Shown here: piece after piece, positions 29,803-38,941 of the stretch
Position numbering within the stretch: position 1 is the stretch's first letter
How the letters are laid out: every line of letters begins with the position of its first letter
Assembly (NCBI GenBank): GCA_003148945.1
Contig: QGGY01000015.1
Location: forward strand, 71,338 to 135,337
Source of the DNA: Murimonas intestini
GTDB taxonomy: Bacteria; Bacillota; Clostridia; Lachnospirales; Lachnospiraceae
Length of the DNA stretch: 64,000 nucleotides
Direction of reading: 5' to 3'
Position numbers and translations under genes: made by a program
The notes under the pieces: generated by a model
Told to the model about the DNA's origin: nothing
Database searches by the model: none
What the model saw: the letters and a program-made list of their open reading frames with translations, nothing else

Positions 29803-31311
29803 ATGGAAGATAAGAAAGATGATATTGTCTTATCGATACGCGGCATGAGCAAGTCCTTTGGCAGAAACAGAGTTCTGGACCGTATCAGCTTGGATGTGAA
29901 GCGCGGAACTGTTATGGGGCTTATGGGAGAAAATGGCGCCGGTAAGTCAACAATGATGAAGTGTCTTTTCGGCACATACCAGAAAGATGAGGGCAATATC
30001 TTCCTTGAAGGCAAGGAAGTAAGTTTTTCGGGACCAAAAGATGCTCTTGAAAACGGTATTGCCATGGTTCATCAGGAACTGAACCAGTGCCTGGAAAGAA
30101 ACGTGATTGATAATTTATTCCTTGGCCGCTATCCTGTCAATTCCATGGGTGTAGTCGATGAAGGCAGGATGAAAAAGGAAGCCTCTGATCTCTTCAGAAA
30201 ACTGGGCATGACAGTAAATGTCACTCAGCCGATGCGGAATATGTCTGTATCACAGAGGCAGATGTGTGAAATAGCAAAAGCGATATCCTATAACTCAAGG
30301 GTGATCGTTCTTGACGAACCGACCTCCTCTCTGACAGTGCAGGAAGTCAGCAAGCTTTTTGAAATGATGAGAATGCTGAAGGAGCAGGGAATCTCCCTGA
30401 TCTATATATCTCATAAGATGGATGAAATATTTGAGATCTGTGACGAGATCTCAGTGCTTCGTGACGGAAACCTGGTTATGACAAAGAAGACTGAGGATAC
30501 TGATATGAATGAGCTGATCGCAGCCATGGTCGGCCGTTCACTTGATAATCGTTTCCCGCCGGTGGACAATACACCGAAGGATGTGATTTTTTCTGTTCAG
30601 AATCTCTCTACAAAGTTCGAACCCCATCTGCAGGATATTTCATTTGATGTGAGAGAAGGGGAGATATTCGGACTGTACGGGCTTGTGGGTGCAGGGCGTA
30701 CAGAGCTTCTGGAAACGATTTTCGGCGTCCGTACAAGAGCAGCAGGACGTGTTTACTTTAATAAAAAACTTATGAACTTCAGCAGTGCAAAAGAAGCCAT
30801 GGACCATGGGTTTGCCATGATTACTGAGGAACGAAAGGCCAACGGGCTTTTTTTGAAGGGCGATCTTATTTTCAATACCACGATTGCAAATCTGGAACAG
30901 TATAAGTCGGGATTTGCACTTTCCGATTCCAAGATGGTAAAAGCTACTTCAAAAGAGATAAAAATCATGCATACGAAGTGCATGGGACCTGAAGACATGA
31001 TTTCAAGCCTCTCCGGCGGCAATCAGCAGAAAGTCATTTTTGGAAAGTGGCTGGAGCGCGGGCCGCAGGTATTTATGATGGATGAACCTACGAGAGGAAT
31101 TGATGTTGGAGCGAAATATGAGATATATGAGTTGATTATCAATATGGCGAAGCAGGGAAAGACGGTTATTGTTGTTTCATCTGAAATGCCCGAGATCCTG
31201 GGTATTACGAACCGTATTGGTGTTATGTCAAATGGACGCCTTTCTGGAATTGTCAATACAAATGAGACAAATCAGGAGGAGCTTTTAAGGCTCAGTGCAA
31301 AATACCTATAA
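29803..31311 (+). CDS. mglA: galactose/methyl-galactoside ABC transporter ATPase (MglA-like)
   Basis: 502 residues with two ABC domains. Domain 1: Walker A GENGAGKSTMMKC (about 44-56), signature MSVSQRQMCEIAKAI, Walker B VIVLDEPTSSL. Domain 2: a degenerate Walker A in YGLVGAGRTELLETIFG (about 289), signature SLSGGNQQKVIFGKWL, Walker B VFMMDEPTRGIDVGAK. This double-ATPase layout with a degenerate second site is normal for the RbsA/MglA/XylG class. It powers import through MglC. Nine bases separate it from mglC. Confidence 0.93.
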   Translation: MEDKKDDIVLSIRGMSKSFGRNRVLDRISLDVKRGTVMGLMGENGAGKSTMMKCLFGTYQKDEGNIFLEGKEVSFSGPKDALENGIAMVHQELNQCLERNVIDNLFLGRYPVNSMGVVDEGRMKKEASDLFRKLGMTVNVTQPMRNMSVSQRQMCEIAKAISYNSRVIVLDEPTSSLTVQEVSKLFEMMRMLKEQGISLIYISHKMDEIFEICDEISVLRDGNLVMTKKTEDTDMNELIAAMVGRSLDNRFPPVDNTPKDVIFSVQNLSTKFEPHLQDISFDVREGEIFGLYGLVGAGRTELLETIFGVRTRAAGRVYFNKKLMNFSSAKEAMDHGFAMITEERKANGLFLKGDLIFNTTIANLEQYKSGFALSDSKMVKATSKEIKIMHTKCMGPEDMISSLSGGNQQKVIFGKWLERGPQVFMMDEPTRGIDVGAKYEIYELIINMAKQGKTVIVVSSEMPEILGITNRIGVMSNGRLSGIVNTNETNQEELLRLSAKYL

Positions 31312-31323
31312 TGAGGGAGATTG

Positions 31324-32985
31324 ATGGATATGGCTAATGGAAATAGTAAGATTCTTACGGTTGAACAGGAGAAGAAGCTGCGTCAGCCAATCGAGGATTA
31401 TGTAGGTAAAATTCAGAAACAGATCGATAGCCTCAGAGTGGACGGTACAGACAAGGTTATTTCTTTTCAGAATATTATTGACAGTATAAAAAGAGACCGT
31501 GCGCTTACAAAGGATGAAAAAGAAAAAGAGATCGCAAAATATAGAAGTGAACTGGAAAAGGCAAAATCAATTGAAGCGAAAAATAAAGATGAAGTTACAA
31601 AACTGATTGCTGATGCGGAATCCTATCTGAAGACACACTTTGACAGGGATTATTACCAGCTGGTTAAACAGAGCTGTGACCAGGAGAAAGCACAGGCAAA
31701 GGCCAGATACAGCAAAAAGACTGAAGAACTGAAAAGCGAACATCAGAAAATCGTCTCAAAACTCTCTGACCATCAGGAAGTGAAGGATGAGAATTATGTC
31801 TATAAGAACAGGCTGTTTGATGCAAAAATGCAGCTTGAGAAGGAGCTTCAGCAGATAAAAGACAGAAGGCATGCTGCTTATACATATAAATATCATCTGA
31901 TAGATATGCTGCGTATGTCGAAATTCACCTTTATGGAGTCAAGAGAACAGAAATGGGAAAATTATAAATATACGTTCAACAGAAGGACCTTCCTTTTGAG
32001 GAACGGTCTGTATATTGCGATTGTCCTGATTTTTATTGTGCTGTGTATTATCACTCCTATCATTAAAAATACACCGCTGCTTACGTATAACAATGTCCTG
32101 AATATCCTTCAGCAGGCTTCTCCGAGAATGTTCCTTGCCCTGGGCGTTGCCGGACTGATCCTCCTTACCGGTACGGACCTCTCGATTGGCCGAATGATTG
32201 GTATGGGTATGACTACAGCGACTATTGTTATGCATCAGGGTATTAATACAGGTTCTGTCTTCGGGCATGTATTTGATTTTACAGGGATACCCATTGTTGG
32301 AAGAGTTATCCTGGCGCTGGTGATGTGTGTGCTTTTATGTACGTGCTTTACTGCAATAGCGGGATTTTTTACAGCCAAATTCAAGATGCATCCCTTTATT
32401 TCAACAATGGCAAACATGCTTGTGATCTTTGGTCTTGTAACATATGCAACAAAAGGTGTGTCCTTCGGCGCTATTGAGCTGTCCATCCCGGGCATGATCA
32501 TTCCGAAAGTGAATGGATTCCCGACTATTATTCTTTGGGCACTGGCTGCAATCATTGTCATATGGTTTATCTGGAATAAAACAACCTTTGGTAAAAATCT
32601 GTATGCTGTGGGCGGAAATCCGGAAGCGGCAGCAGTTTCAGGAATTTCAGTATTCCGTGTAACAGTGGGGGCGTTTATTCTGGCAGGTATCCTTTATGGA
32701 TTTGGCTCATGGCTGGAGTGTGCAAGAATGGTTGGTTCAGGATCAGCTGCTTACGGGCAGGGCTGGGAGATGGATGCGATCGCAGCCTGCGTAGTAGGAG
32801 GAGTATCATTTACAGGCGGTATTGGTAAGATTTCCGGAGTAGTTGTCGGTGTAATGATTTTTACCGCACTTACTTATTCTCTTACGATCCTTGGCATTGA
32901 CACAAACCTTCAGTTTGTTTTTGAAGGTATCATCATTCTGGCAGCAGTCACACTTGACTGTCTGAAATATGTTCAGAAGAAGTAA
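31324..32985 (+). CDS. mglC: galactose/methyl-galactoside ABC permease with long N-terminal coiled coil (MglC-like)
   Basis: 553 residues. Residues about 215-553 are a normal BPD_transp_2 permease with some ten membrane segments, including PRMFLALGVAGLILLTGTDL, GRMIGMGMTTATIVM, ATKGVSFGAIELSIPGMI and AAACVVGGVSFTGGIG-like strands near the end. Residues 1-210 are an extra, highly charged, cytoplasmic coiled coil (EKEKEIAKYRSELEKAKSIE, QEKAQAKARYSKKTEELKSE). E. coli MglC is about 336 residues, so the extension is about 200. ATG 31324 has GAGGGAGA upstream; a TTG at 31321 is possible. The extension could dock a regulator or the ATPase; role unknown. Confidence 0.88.
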   Translation: MDMANGNSKILTVEQEKKLRQPIEDYVGKIQKQIDSLRVDGTDKVISFQNIIDSIKRDRALTKDEKEKEIAKYRSELEKAKSIEAKNKDEVTKLIADAESYLKTHFDRDYYQLVKQSCDQEKAQAKARYSKKTEELKSEHQKIVSKLSDHQEVKDENYVYKNRLFDAKMQLEKELQQIKDRRHAAYTYKYHLIDMLRMSKFTFMESREQKWENYKYTFNRRTFLLRNGLYIAIVLIFIVLCIITPIIKNTPLLTYNNVLNILQQASPRMFLALGVAGLILLTGTDLSIGRMIGMGMTTATIVMHQGINTGSVFGHVFDFTGIPIVGRVILALVMCVLLCTCFTAIAGFFTAKFKMHPFISTMANMLVIFGLVTYATKGVSFGAIELSIPGMIIPKVNGFPTIILWALAAIIVIWFIWNKTTFGKNLYAVGGNPEAAAVSGISVFRVTVGAFILAGILYGFGSWLECARMVGSGSAAYGQGWEMDAIAACVVGGVSFTGGIGKISGVVVGVMIFTALTYSLTILGIDTNLQFVFEGIIILAAVTLDCLKYVQKK

Positions 32986-33019
32986 TATATATTGTAATTA
33001 TTAAAATATTCAGTTGCTG

Positions 33020-33053
33020 CTAAAAGAGCCAGACTTAGTTTTGGCTCTTTTAG
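33020..33053. terminator. terminator after the mgl operon
   Basis: CTAAAAGAGCCA and TGGCTCTTTTAG form a 12-bp perfect stem with A/T-rich arms, active in either direction. Confidence 0.85.
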
Positions 33054-33104
33054 TATTACTATTCATACGTCAATGTCCCGCGTTTGCCCGGCTCAGCGTT
33101 TACA

Positions 33105-33133
33105 TTTACATTCGCGTATGCATTTGTTATAAT
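33105..33133 (+). promoter_or_regulatory. promoter of the two-component operon
   Basis: TTTACA (33105-33110), 17 bp, TATAAT (33128-33133), 42 bp before the response-regulator ATG. Confidence 0.7.
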
Positions 33134-33175
33134 AACGTAAACTGTAACGAAAAATACACACATGGAGAAAAAGGC

Positions 33176-34786
33176 ATGGATACATATACAGTTCTTTTAG
33201 TGGATGATGAAGAAGAAGTAATACAGGTCATAATGAGAAAGATCAATTGGGAGGGGCTGGGATTTTCTGTAATAGGATATGCCAATAATGGTGTCAAGGC
33301 TCTCGAGATGGTGGAGGAATTTCAGCCGGATGTTGTTATGACTGATATCAAAATGCCTTACATGGATGGTATGGAACTGGCGAATCATATTAAGGCGGAA
33401 TATCCTACGACCAAGATATTGTTCTTTACAGGGTTTGATGAATTTGATTATGCGAAGGAGGCTATTCATCTGGAAGCGGAAGAATATATTCTGAAGCCGG
33501 TCAATTCTGTAGAGCTTATTAATGTGTTTACTCAGCTGAAGATAAAGCTGGACCAGGAAATAAGCGAAAAGCGGAGCGTGGAGACATTACAGAAATACTA
33601 TATGGAGTCGCTGCCCCTTCTGCAGGCTAACTTTTATTCCTCTTTGATTGAAGGCAGGATCCATGAAGAGGAGATTCCAAAGTATCTCTCTGATTATCAA
33701 ATATCTTTTTCGGGGCCGTTTTTCTGCTGTGTTGTCATTCATACATCGTCCAGCAGGGTGCCTGAGGGCGCGAATCCTCTGCTTTTGTCCACCTTTGTAC
33801 AGAAACAGGCGGAAGAGCGGCTGGGAGAAAAGTGGGAGGCGAAAAGCTTAACATATCTGGGGAACACTGTTTTGATCACACAGCTGAAAAGTGAAAATGA
33901 GGTCCCGGAACTGACAGATGAATGCGACAGATTCTGCAGATATGCCCACAGGATCATGGGAGCTGTTGTTTCAGTAGGGATAGGACAGGTCTGCAGGAGT
34001 ATTCTGGAATTGCCCCAGTCCTACAGCAGCGCAAGGGAAGCTGTATCTTACAGGGCCATCTACGGAGCTTTCAGGGCAATCAATATTAAAGAGATCGCTC
34101 CCCAGGAGATGAGTAAATCGGGCGAAGGAAATGATATGGAATTGGCGAATCTGTTTAAAATGATCCGTTTAAATCCTGCGGAAGATGTTGTGGAAGCAGT
34201 CGATAAATATCTGGACCATATATCTTTTCCGGATAAATCCCTGCAGCAGCATCATATTGATATTATGGAGCTGGTGGGGGCGTTATACAGGTTTGCAATG
34301 AATAATGATATTGTCATCAAAGATTTTACAGGAGATGTGAGGAAACTGTACAGCAGCCTTCTTGATAAGGAGCCTGATGCGCTGAAGAAATGGCTAATCG
34401 ATATCAGTCTTTTTTTTCGTGAAAAATTGATCAGCGCCAGGAGCATGTCGACGAAATCCTTCGTATTCAGGGCAAAAGAATATGTGCATAATAATTATCA
34501 GGATGAGGAACTTTCACTTGACAGTATCTGTGAAGTTCTGGGCGTATCGAATTCTTATTTTTCCACCATTTTTAAGAAAGAAACAGGGAATTCGTTTATC
34601 GGGTATTTAACGGATTACCGTATGGATCAGGCATCCCGCCAGCTGATCGAGACAAATGAAAAAAGCTATATTATAGCAAAGAATGTGGGATACAATGATC
34701 CGAACTATTTCAGCTATGTGTTTAAGAGACGGTTTGGCGTTTCACCTTCAAAATACAGAACGGAGCATACAGAAGTTGAAAAATAA
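33176..34786 (+). CDS. response regulator, YesN type (REC + AraC HTH)
   Basis: 536 residues from ATG 33176; the longer frame from 33014 runs through the terminator and promoter and is rejected. Receiver domain about 1-120: LLVDDEEEVIQ (acidic pocket), DVVMTDIKMPYMDG with the phosphoacceptor Asp, and EYILKPVN with the conserved Lys-Pro. A central helical region follows (about 130-430). The C-terminal AraC-type double HTH covers about 435-530: LSLDSICEVLGVSNSYFSTI and SYIIAKNVGYNDPNYFSYVF. Works with the adjacent YesM-type kinase, overlapping it by 11 bases. It probably controls the flanking sugar transporter genes. Confidence 0.92.
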   Translation: MDTYTVLLVDDEEEVIQVIMRKINWEGLGFSVIGYANNGVKALEMVEEFQPDVVMTDIKMPYMDGMELANHIKAEYPTTKILFFTGFDEFDYAKEAIHLEAEEYILKPVNSVELINVFTQLKIKLDQEISEKRSVETLQKYYMESLPLLQANFYSSLIEGRIHEEEIPKYLSDYQISFSGPFFCCVVIHTSSSRVPEGANPLLLSTFVQKQAEERLGEKWEAKSLTYLGNTVLITQLKSENEVPELTDECDRFCRYAHRIMGAVVSVGIGQVCRSILELPQSYSSAREAVSYRAIYGAFRAINIKEIAPQEMSKSGEGNDMELANLFKMIRLNPAEDVVEAVDKYLDHISFPDKSLQQHHIDIMELVGALYRFAMNNDIVIKDFTGDVRKLYSSLLDKEPDALKKWLIDISLFFREKLISARSMSTKSFVFRAKEYVHNNYQDEELSLDSICEVLGVSNSYFSTIFKKETGNSFIGYLTDYRMDQASRQLIETNEKSYIIAKNVGYNDPNYFSYVFKRRFGVSPSKYRTEHTEVEK

Positions 34787-36623
34787 GTACTTCAGCCGGC
34801 TGAAGAGATTAAAGCCGAGAGGGATACAGTCTACCATTATGTTTGCATTTTCCGTGATATCTATCTCCATTATATTACTTCTGGGCAGCGTGCTGTATTT
34901 CAGGTTTTCTGCCATATCAAGACAGGAGATAATACAGAGTACGCAGAAGCTGATGGAACAGGCAGGAGAGAGTCTGGAAAATTATCTGGTCAGTATGCGG
35001 CAGATATCGGATGCTGTATATTACAATGTAATAAAAGAAAATGATCTGTCCAGCCAGGATCAGAATATCCAGAGAGGGATGAACCTGCTGTATGAAGCAA
35101 ACCGGGATAATCTGCGCAGCATTGCCATTTATAATAATTACGGAAGCCTGATGGCGGCAGAACCGGTGGCGTCCCAGAAGGAGGATCCTAATGTCACAAG
35201 GCAGGACTGGTATAAGCAGGCCATGGATGAGATGGAGAATATGCATTTTTCCACGCCCCATATCCAGAATCTGTTTAATGATTCCACACAGCGCTATTAC
35301 TGGGTGATTTCACTGAGCCGTGTTGTGGAGCTGACTGACAATGGCGATACGCATCTGGGCGTACTTCTCGTAGATATGGATTATACAAGCATCTCGCGGA
35401 TGATGAAACAGATCAATGCCTTAAATAACGGACAGTATTATTATCTGTGTGACAGCAACGGGGAAATCATCTATCACAGGCAGCAGATACAGATCAGCAA
35501 AGGGATCTGCAATGAAAACAGCGGGATAGCAGCAAATTATAAGGATGGTATTTATGATGAGACCTTTGAAGGGGAACAGAGGAAGGTTATCGTGGATACG
35601 ATCAGTTATACCGGCTGGAAGCTGGTTGGAGTGATCCCCTATTCTGCATTTACCCATGGAATGATCAATATCAGGTATTCTATTGTGGCGCTTGTGCTTC
35701 TGATGGTGTTGATGCTTGTCGTCATTAACCGTATAGTTTCAGTCAGGGTCTCCAGCCCTATTATGAAGCTGAATAATTCGGTTATGAAATATGAGGCCGG
35801 GGAAAAGCCGGAGATATATATCGGCGGGACGCTGGAAATCAGGCACCTTGCCCATTCTATACAAAGCTCCTATGAACAGATAGACACGCTTATGAGAAAA
35901 ATCGTTCTGGAGCAGAATGAAAGAAGAAAAAGTGAGCTTGATGCCCTGCAAAGCCAGATCAATCCGCATTTTTTGTATAATACGCTGGAATCTATCACAT
36001 GGATGGTTGAGGGGGAGAGAAATGATGAGGCTTCATTCATGATCTCACAGCTGGCGAAGCTATTCAGGATCAGCCTTTCAAAGGGGCGCACTATAATCAG
36101 CGTTAAGGATGAGCTGCAGCACGCACAGAGCTATATGAATATCCAGAAGATCAGGTATAAGAATACATTTTCAGTTGAGTATGATGTGGACCAGTGTGTG
36201 TACTCATACTGTACGGTGAAGCTGATCCTGCAGCCAATCCTGGAAAATGCCATAAATTATGGAGTCAGCAGCATGGATGACTGCGGAGAGATAAAGGTTA
36301 CAGGAAGGCTGAAGGCTGATAATATTATCCTTTCAGTGACGGATAATGGAATAGGGATGTCTGAAGAAGAGGTGAGCCTTATACTGACAGACAGCAGCAG
36401 AGTCCAGAAACATGGGTCAGGAGTCGGCCTTATTAATGTGAATAACCGCATTCAGATACTTTTTGGGAAAGAGTACGGCTTAATTATTGAAAGTGAGCCG
36501 GATAAGGGTACCTCTGTCTCAATCTGTATTCCGGCAGTTCCGTATAATGAGGAAAACAGAAAGATTCTTGAGAAGGGACATATATTCAGCAAGGAAGAGA
36601 TGATTGACAAGAAGCAGCTGTAA
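34776..36623 (+). CDS. sensor histidine kinase, YesM type
   Basis: 615 residues from TTG 34776, with GGAG at 34762; the longer frame from 34683 overlaps the regulator by 100 bases. TM1 (about 22-44, FAFSVISISIILLLGSVLYF), extracellular Cache-like sensor (about 45-300), TM2 (VALVLLMVLMLVVINRIV), HAMP, then the His_kinase motif LQSQINPHFLYNTLESITWM with the phosphorylated His-Pro, and a HATPase domain (LENAINYG, VTDNGIGMSEEE, HGSGVGLINVNNRI). The pair with the regulator and two sugar-binding proteins suggests carbohydrate sensing at the membrane. Confidence 0.92.
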   Translation: MKNKYFSRLKRLKPRGIQSTIMFAFSVISISIILLLGSVLYFRFSAISRQEIIQSTQKLMEQAGESLENYLVSMRQISDAVYYNVIKENDLSSQDQNIQRGMNLLYEANRDNLRSIAIYNNYGSLMAAEPVASQKEDPNVTRQDWYKQAMDEMENMHFSTPHIQNLFNDSTQRYYWVISLSRVVELTDNGDTHLGVLLVDMDYTSISRMMKQINALNNGQYYYLCDSNGEIIYHRQQIQISKGICNENSGIAANYKDGIYDETFEGEQRKVIVDTISYTGWKLVGVIPYSAFTHGMINIRYSIVALVLLMVLMLVVINRIVSVRVSSPIMKLNNSVMKYEAGEKPEIYIGGTLEIRHLAHSIQSSYEQIDTLMRKIVLEQNERRKSELDALQSQINPHFLYNTLESITWMVEGERNDEASFMISQLAKLFRISLSKGRTIISVKDELQHAQSYMNIQKIRYKNTFSVEYDVDQCVYSYCTVKLILQPILENAINYGVSSMDDCGEIKVTGRLKADNIILSVTDNGIGMSEEEVSLILTDSSRVQKHGSGVGLINVNNRIQILFGKEYGLIIESEPDKGTSVSICIPAVPYNEENRKILEKGHIFSKEEMIDKKQL

Positions 36624-36667
36624 TTGCGGTTGTGCTGGATAATTACGGGGGTTCAGGGTAAATAGAG

Positions 36668-37642
36668 ATGAAGAAGAACAGAAAATTGTTTATTCTGCTG
36701 GAAGCATTTTTGGCGGTGCTGGTAATTGCTGCGGTTTTAATTATGCTCTGGGGGAAGAACGGGAAAGACCGTTATAAAGTTTCGGTGATTATTCAGAATT
36801 CTGATGACAATCAGTGGGCTGCGTTCAAATACGGGCTCAGAATGGCTGCAGAAGATAAGGGAATAGAAATGTTTGTCGTCAGTACAGGAGGTGCGCTGAC
36901 TGTTGAGGAAGAGAAGAGTGCCATAGAGTGGGAAATCGACAATGGGGCTGACGCTGTCATCGTACAGCCGGTGCCGTCTCCTGATGCAGAGGAAATGCTG
37001 AAAAAAATAGAGAATAAGGTTCCTGTTATGCTGGTGGGATATACGGCATCCGGAAATAAGGACGCCTCAAGGCTGCCTGCCACAGGGCCGGATAATTATG
37101 CCATGGGAGCAGCTTTGGCGGAGGAACTGCTGAAAGATTACAATGGAAACATTAAGGGAAAGACCCTGGGTATCCTGACGGAGACAACTGATTCCCCGGC
37201 AGCAGTAAGCAGGGAGAAGGGATTTACAGATACCCTGAAAGATACAGGAGTTGAAATCAGCTGGTCTGTTTCCGGTGTCTTTGATGGAAACGAAGAGGAC
37301 TCTCCCGGGAATCAGCCGAAGGTAGATTTTGTGATCGCCCTCGATGATAACAGCCTGACAACAGCCGGAAGTTACTCGGCGGCTAATAATCTGCATGGAG
37401 CCCTGGTGTATGGAATTGGAAATTCTACGGAGGCAGTCTACTATCTGGATATGGGATTTGCAGAATGCCTGGTGGTGCCTGATGAATTTAATGTGGGCTA
37501 TCAAAGCCTGACAGAAATATGGGAAAAACTGGGGCATTATTTCAGCAGTCTGCAGGATATAACAGTTTCCCATACAGTTCTCCGCAGAGACACCCTGTTT
37601 TTAAAAGAAAACCAGGAGATACTTTTTACAATGAGTCAGTAA
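36668..37642 (+). CDS. membrane-anchored sugar-binding-like protein (Peripla_BP_4)
   Basis: 324 residues. One N-terminal membrane helix (LFILLEAFLAVLVIAAVLIM, about 7-26) and no lipobox, then a type-1 periplasmic binding fold: YKVSVIIQNSDDNQWAAFKY, AEDKGIEMFVVSTGG, GADAVIVQPVPSPDAEE, VMLVGYTASGN, VDFVIALDDNSL. It lies just after the kinase gene and has no permease of its own, so it is likely an accessory sensor that presents ligand to the kinase. That role is inferred from position. Confidence 0.75.
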   Translation: MKKNRKLFILLEAFLAVLVIAAVLIMLWGKNGKDRYKVSVIIQNSDDNQWAAFKYGLRMAAEDKGIEMFVVSTGGALTVEEEKSAIEWEIDNGADAVIVQPVPSPDAEEMLKKIENKVPVMLVGYTASGNKDASRLPATGPDNYAMGAALAEELLKDYNGNIKGKTLGILTETTDSPAAVSREKGFTDTLKDTGVEISWSVSGVFDGNEEDSPGNQPKVDFVIALDDNSLTTAGSYSAANNLHGALVYGIGNSTEAVYYLDMGFAECLVVPDEFNVGYQSLTEIWEKLGHYFSSLQDITVSHTVLRRDTLFLKENQEILFTMSQ

Positions 37643-37678
37643 CGAATTTGCTTTTGATAAGAAACCCGGAGGAATATT

Positions 37679-38719
37679 ATGAAAATGAAAAAAATCCTGG
37701 CGGCAGGGGTTTTGTGCTGCATGGGCGTGAATCTCTTATGTGCCTGCGGAAAACAGCAGATGTCCGCGTCAGACAAGGTTCATGTGGGGGTGGCGTGCTA
37801 TAACCAGAATGATACATTCATCAGCGAATTGATTACAAGCTTCAGAGAACAGCTAAACGGTTATGAAAGAGAAGACCTGGAGACGAGAGTGCTCATCAGG
37901 GACGCGGCCGGTTCACAGCGCACTCAGAATGATCAGGTGGAAGAACTGATCAATGCGGGCTGCAATGTCCTCTGCGTGAATCTTGTAGACAGGACAAATA
38001 CTTCGGAGATCATCGACCTTGCAAGGGAAAATGATATTCCCATTATATTCTTTAACAGGGAGCCTGTCGCAGAGGACTTAAGACAGTGGGATAAATTTTA
38101 TTATGTGGGGGCTTATACAAAACAGCCGGGTGTGATGCAGGGGGAGATGGCTGCAGACCTGATACGGGAGAACAGCCAGATAGACCGCAACAAGGACGGA
38201 AAGATACAATACGTGGTACTGGAAGGAGAACCAGGCCATCAGGACGCCATAGTACGTACAGAAAGTGCGGTTGATACTCTGAAAAATAATGGCATAGAAC
38301 TTGAAAAACTGAGTTATGGGATTGCAAACTGGAACCGGGCTCAGGCGCAGAACAGGATGGAGCAGATGATCGGCCAGTATAAGAATAAAATTGAACTTGT
38401 CCTGGCAAATAACGATGATATGGCTCTGGGTGCAATTGATGCCTATAAGAAGCTGGGGTATACGGAGGCAAATTTCCCTGTTTTTTTCGGGATCGACGGC
38501 ACAGACGTGGGACTGAAGGCTGTCATGGACTCGGAACTGGCCGGAACTGTCTATAATGACAAGGAAGGACAAGCGGGGGCTATGGCAAAGCTGGCGGTTG
38601 CCCTTGTTTCCGGTGAGGGAATGGAAGATATCGAGTTCGAAGATGATAAATATATTTACATGTCTTATTTTAAAATTACGAGTGATAATGTAAGCAGCTA
38701 TGTTAATGAAGAAAAATAA
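37679..38719 (+). CDS. galactose-binding-protein-like lipoprotein (MglB family)
   Basis: 346 residues with a lipoprotein signal: hydrophobic ILAAGVLCCMGVNLL, then CACGKQQ with the lipobox Cys. The binding domain shows VGVACYNQNDTFISELITSF, IIFFNREPVAEDLRQWDKFY, the calcium-loop segment DRNKDGKIQYVVLEGEPGH (about 161-179, very like E. coli MglB), VLANNDDMALGAIDAY and FFGIDGTDVGLKAVMDSELA. It is therefore a second MglB-type protein, placed with the two-component system. It may share the MglAC permease or act as the sugar sensor. AGGAGGAATATT is the ribosome site. Confidence 0.85.
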   Translation: MKMKKILAAGVLCCMGVNLLCACGKQQMSASDKVHVGVACYNQNDTFISELITSFREQLNGYEREDLETRVLIRDAAGSQRTQNDQVEELINAGCNVLCVNLVDRTNTSEIIDLARENDIPIIFFNREPVAEDLRQWDKFYYVGAYTKQPGVMQGEMAADLIRENSQIDRNKDGKIQYVVLEGEPGHQDAIVRTESAVDTLKNNGIELEKLSYGIANWNRAQAQNRMEQMIGQYKNKIELVLANNDDMALGAIDAYKKLGYTEANFPVFFGIDGTDVGLKAVMDSELAGTVYNDKEGQAGAMAKLAVALVSGEGMEDIEFEDDKYIYMSYFKITSDNVSSYVNEEK

Positions 38720-38727
38720 TTGTGTTT

Positions 38728-38756
38728 TTGACAAATTTTACCAATAGAAATATACA
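38728..38756 (+). promoter_or_regulatory. promoter of the L,D-transpeptidase gene
   Basis: TTGACA (38728-38733), 17 bp, TATACA (38751-38756). The leader then holds a hairpin GGGGGCCGGAT/ATCCGGTCCCC at about 38809-38835, without a clear T-run. Confidence 0.65.
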
Positions 38757-38941
38757 TTTATGAGTGATAATATTAAGAAGGGTGTAGTAATACACTTTTT
38801 TCTCACTGGGGGCCGGATCCGCACATCCGGTCCCCTCTCTCTGTATATGGAGATAAAATCTAAAAAAGTAAAGAAAATGGGCATGGCCTCATATGCTGTA
38901 CATAAGGATAAGGTTGTTTCAGGCATGAGGTGAAAGTGCAT

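Noticed and set aside
33014-33175. 54-residue N-terminal extension of the response regulator
   Set aside because: The segment holds the mgl terminator and the TTTACA-17-TATAAT promoter. The receiver domain starts normally at 33176.
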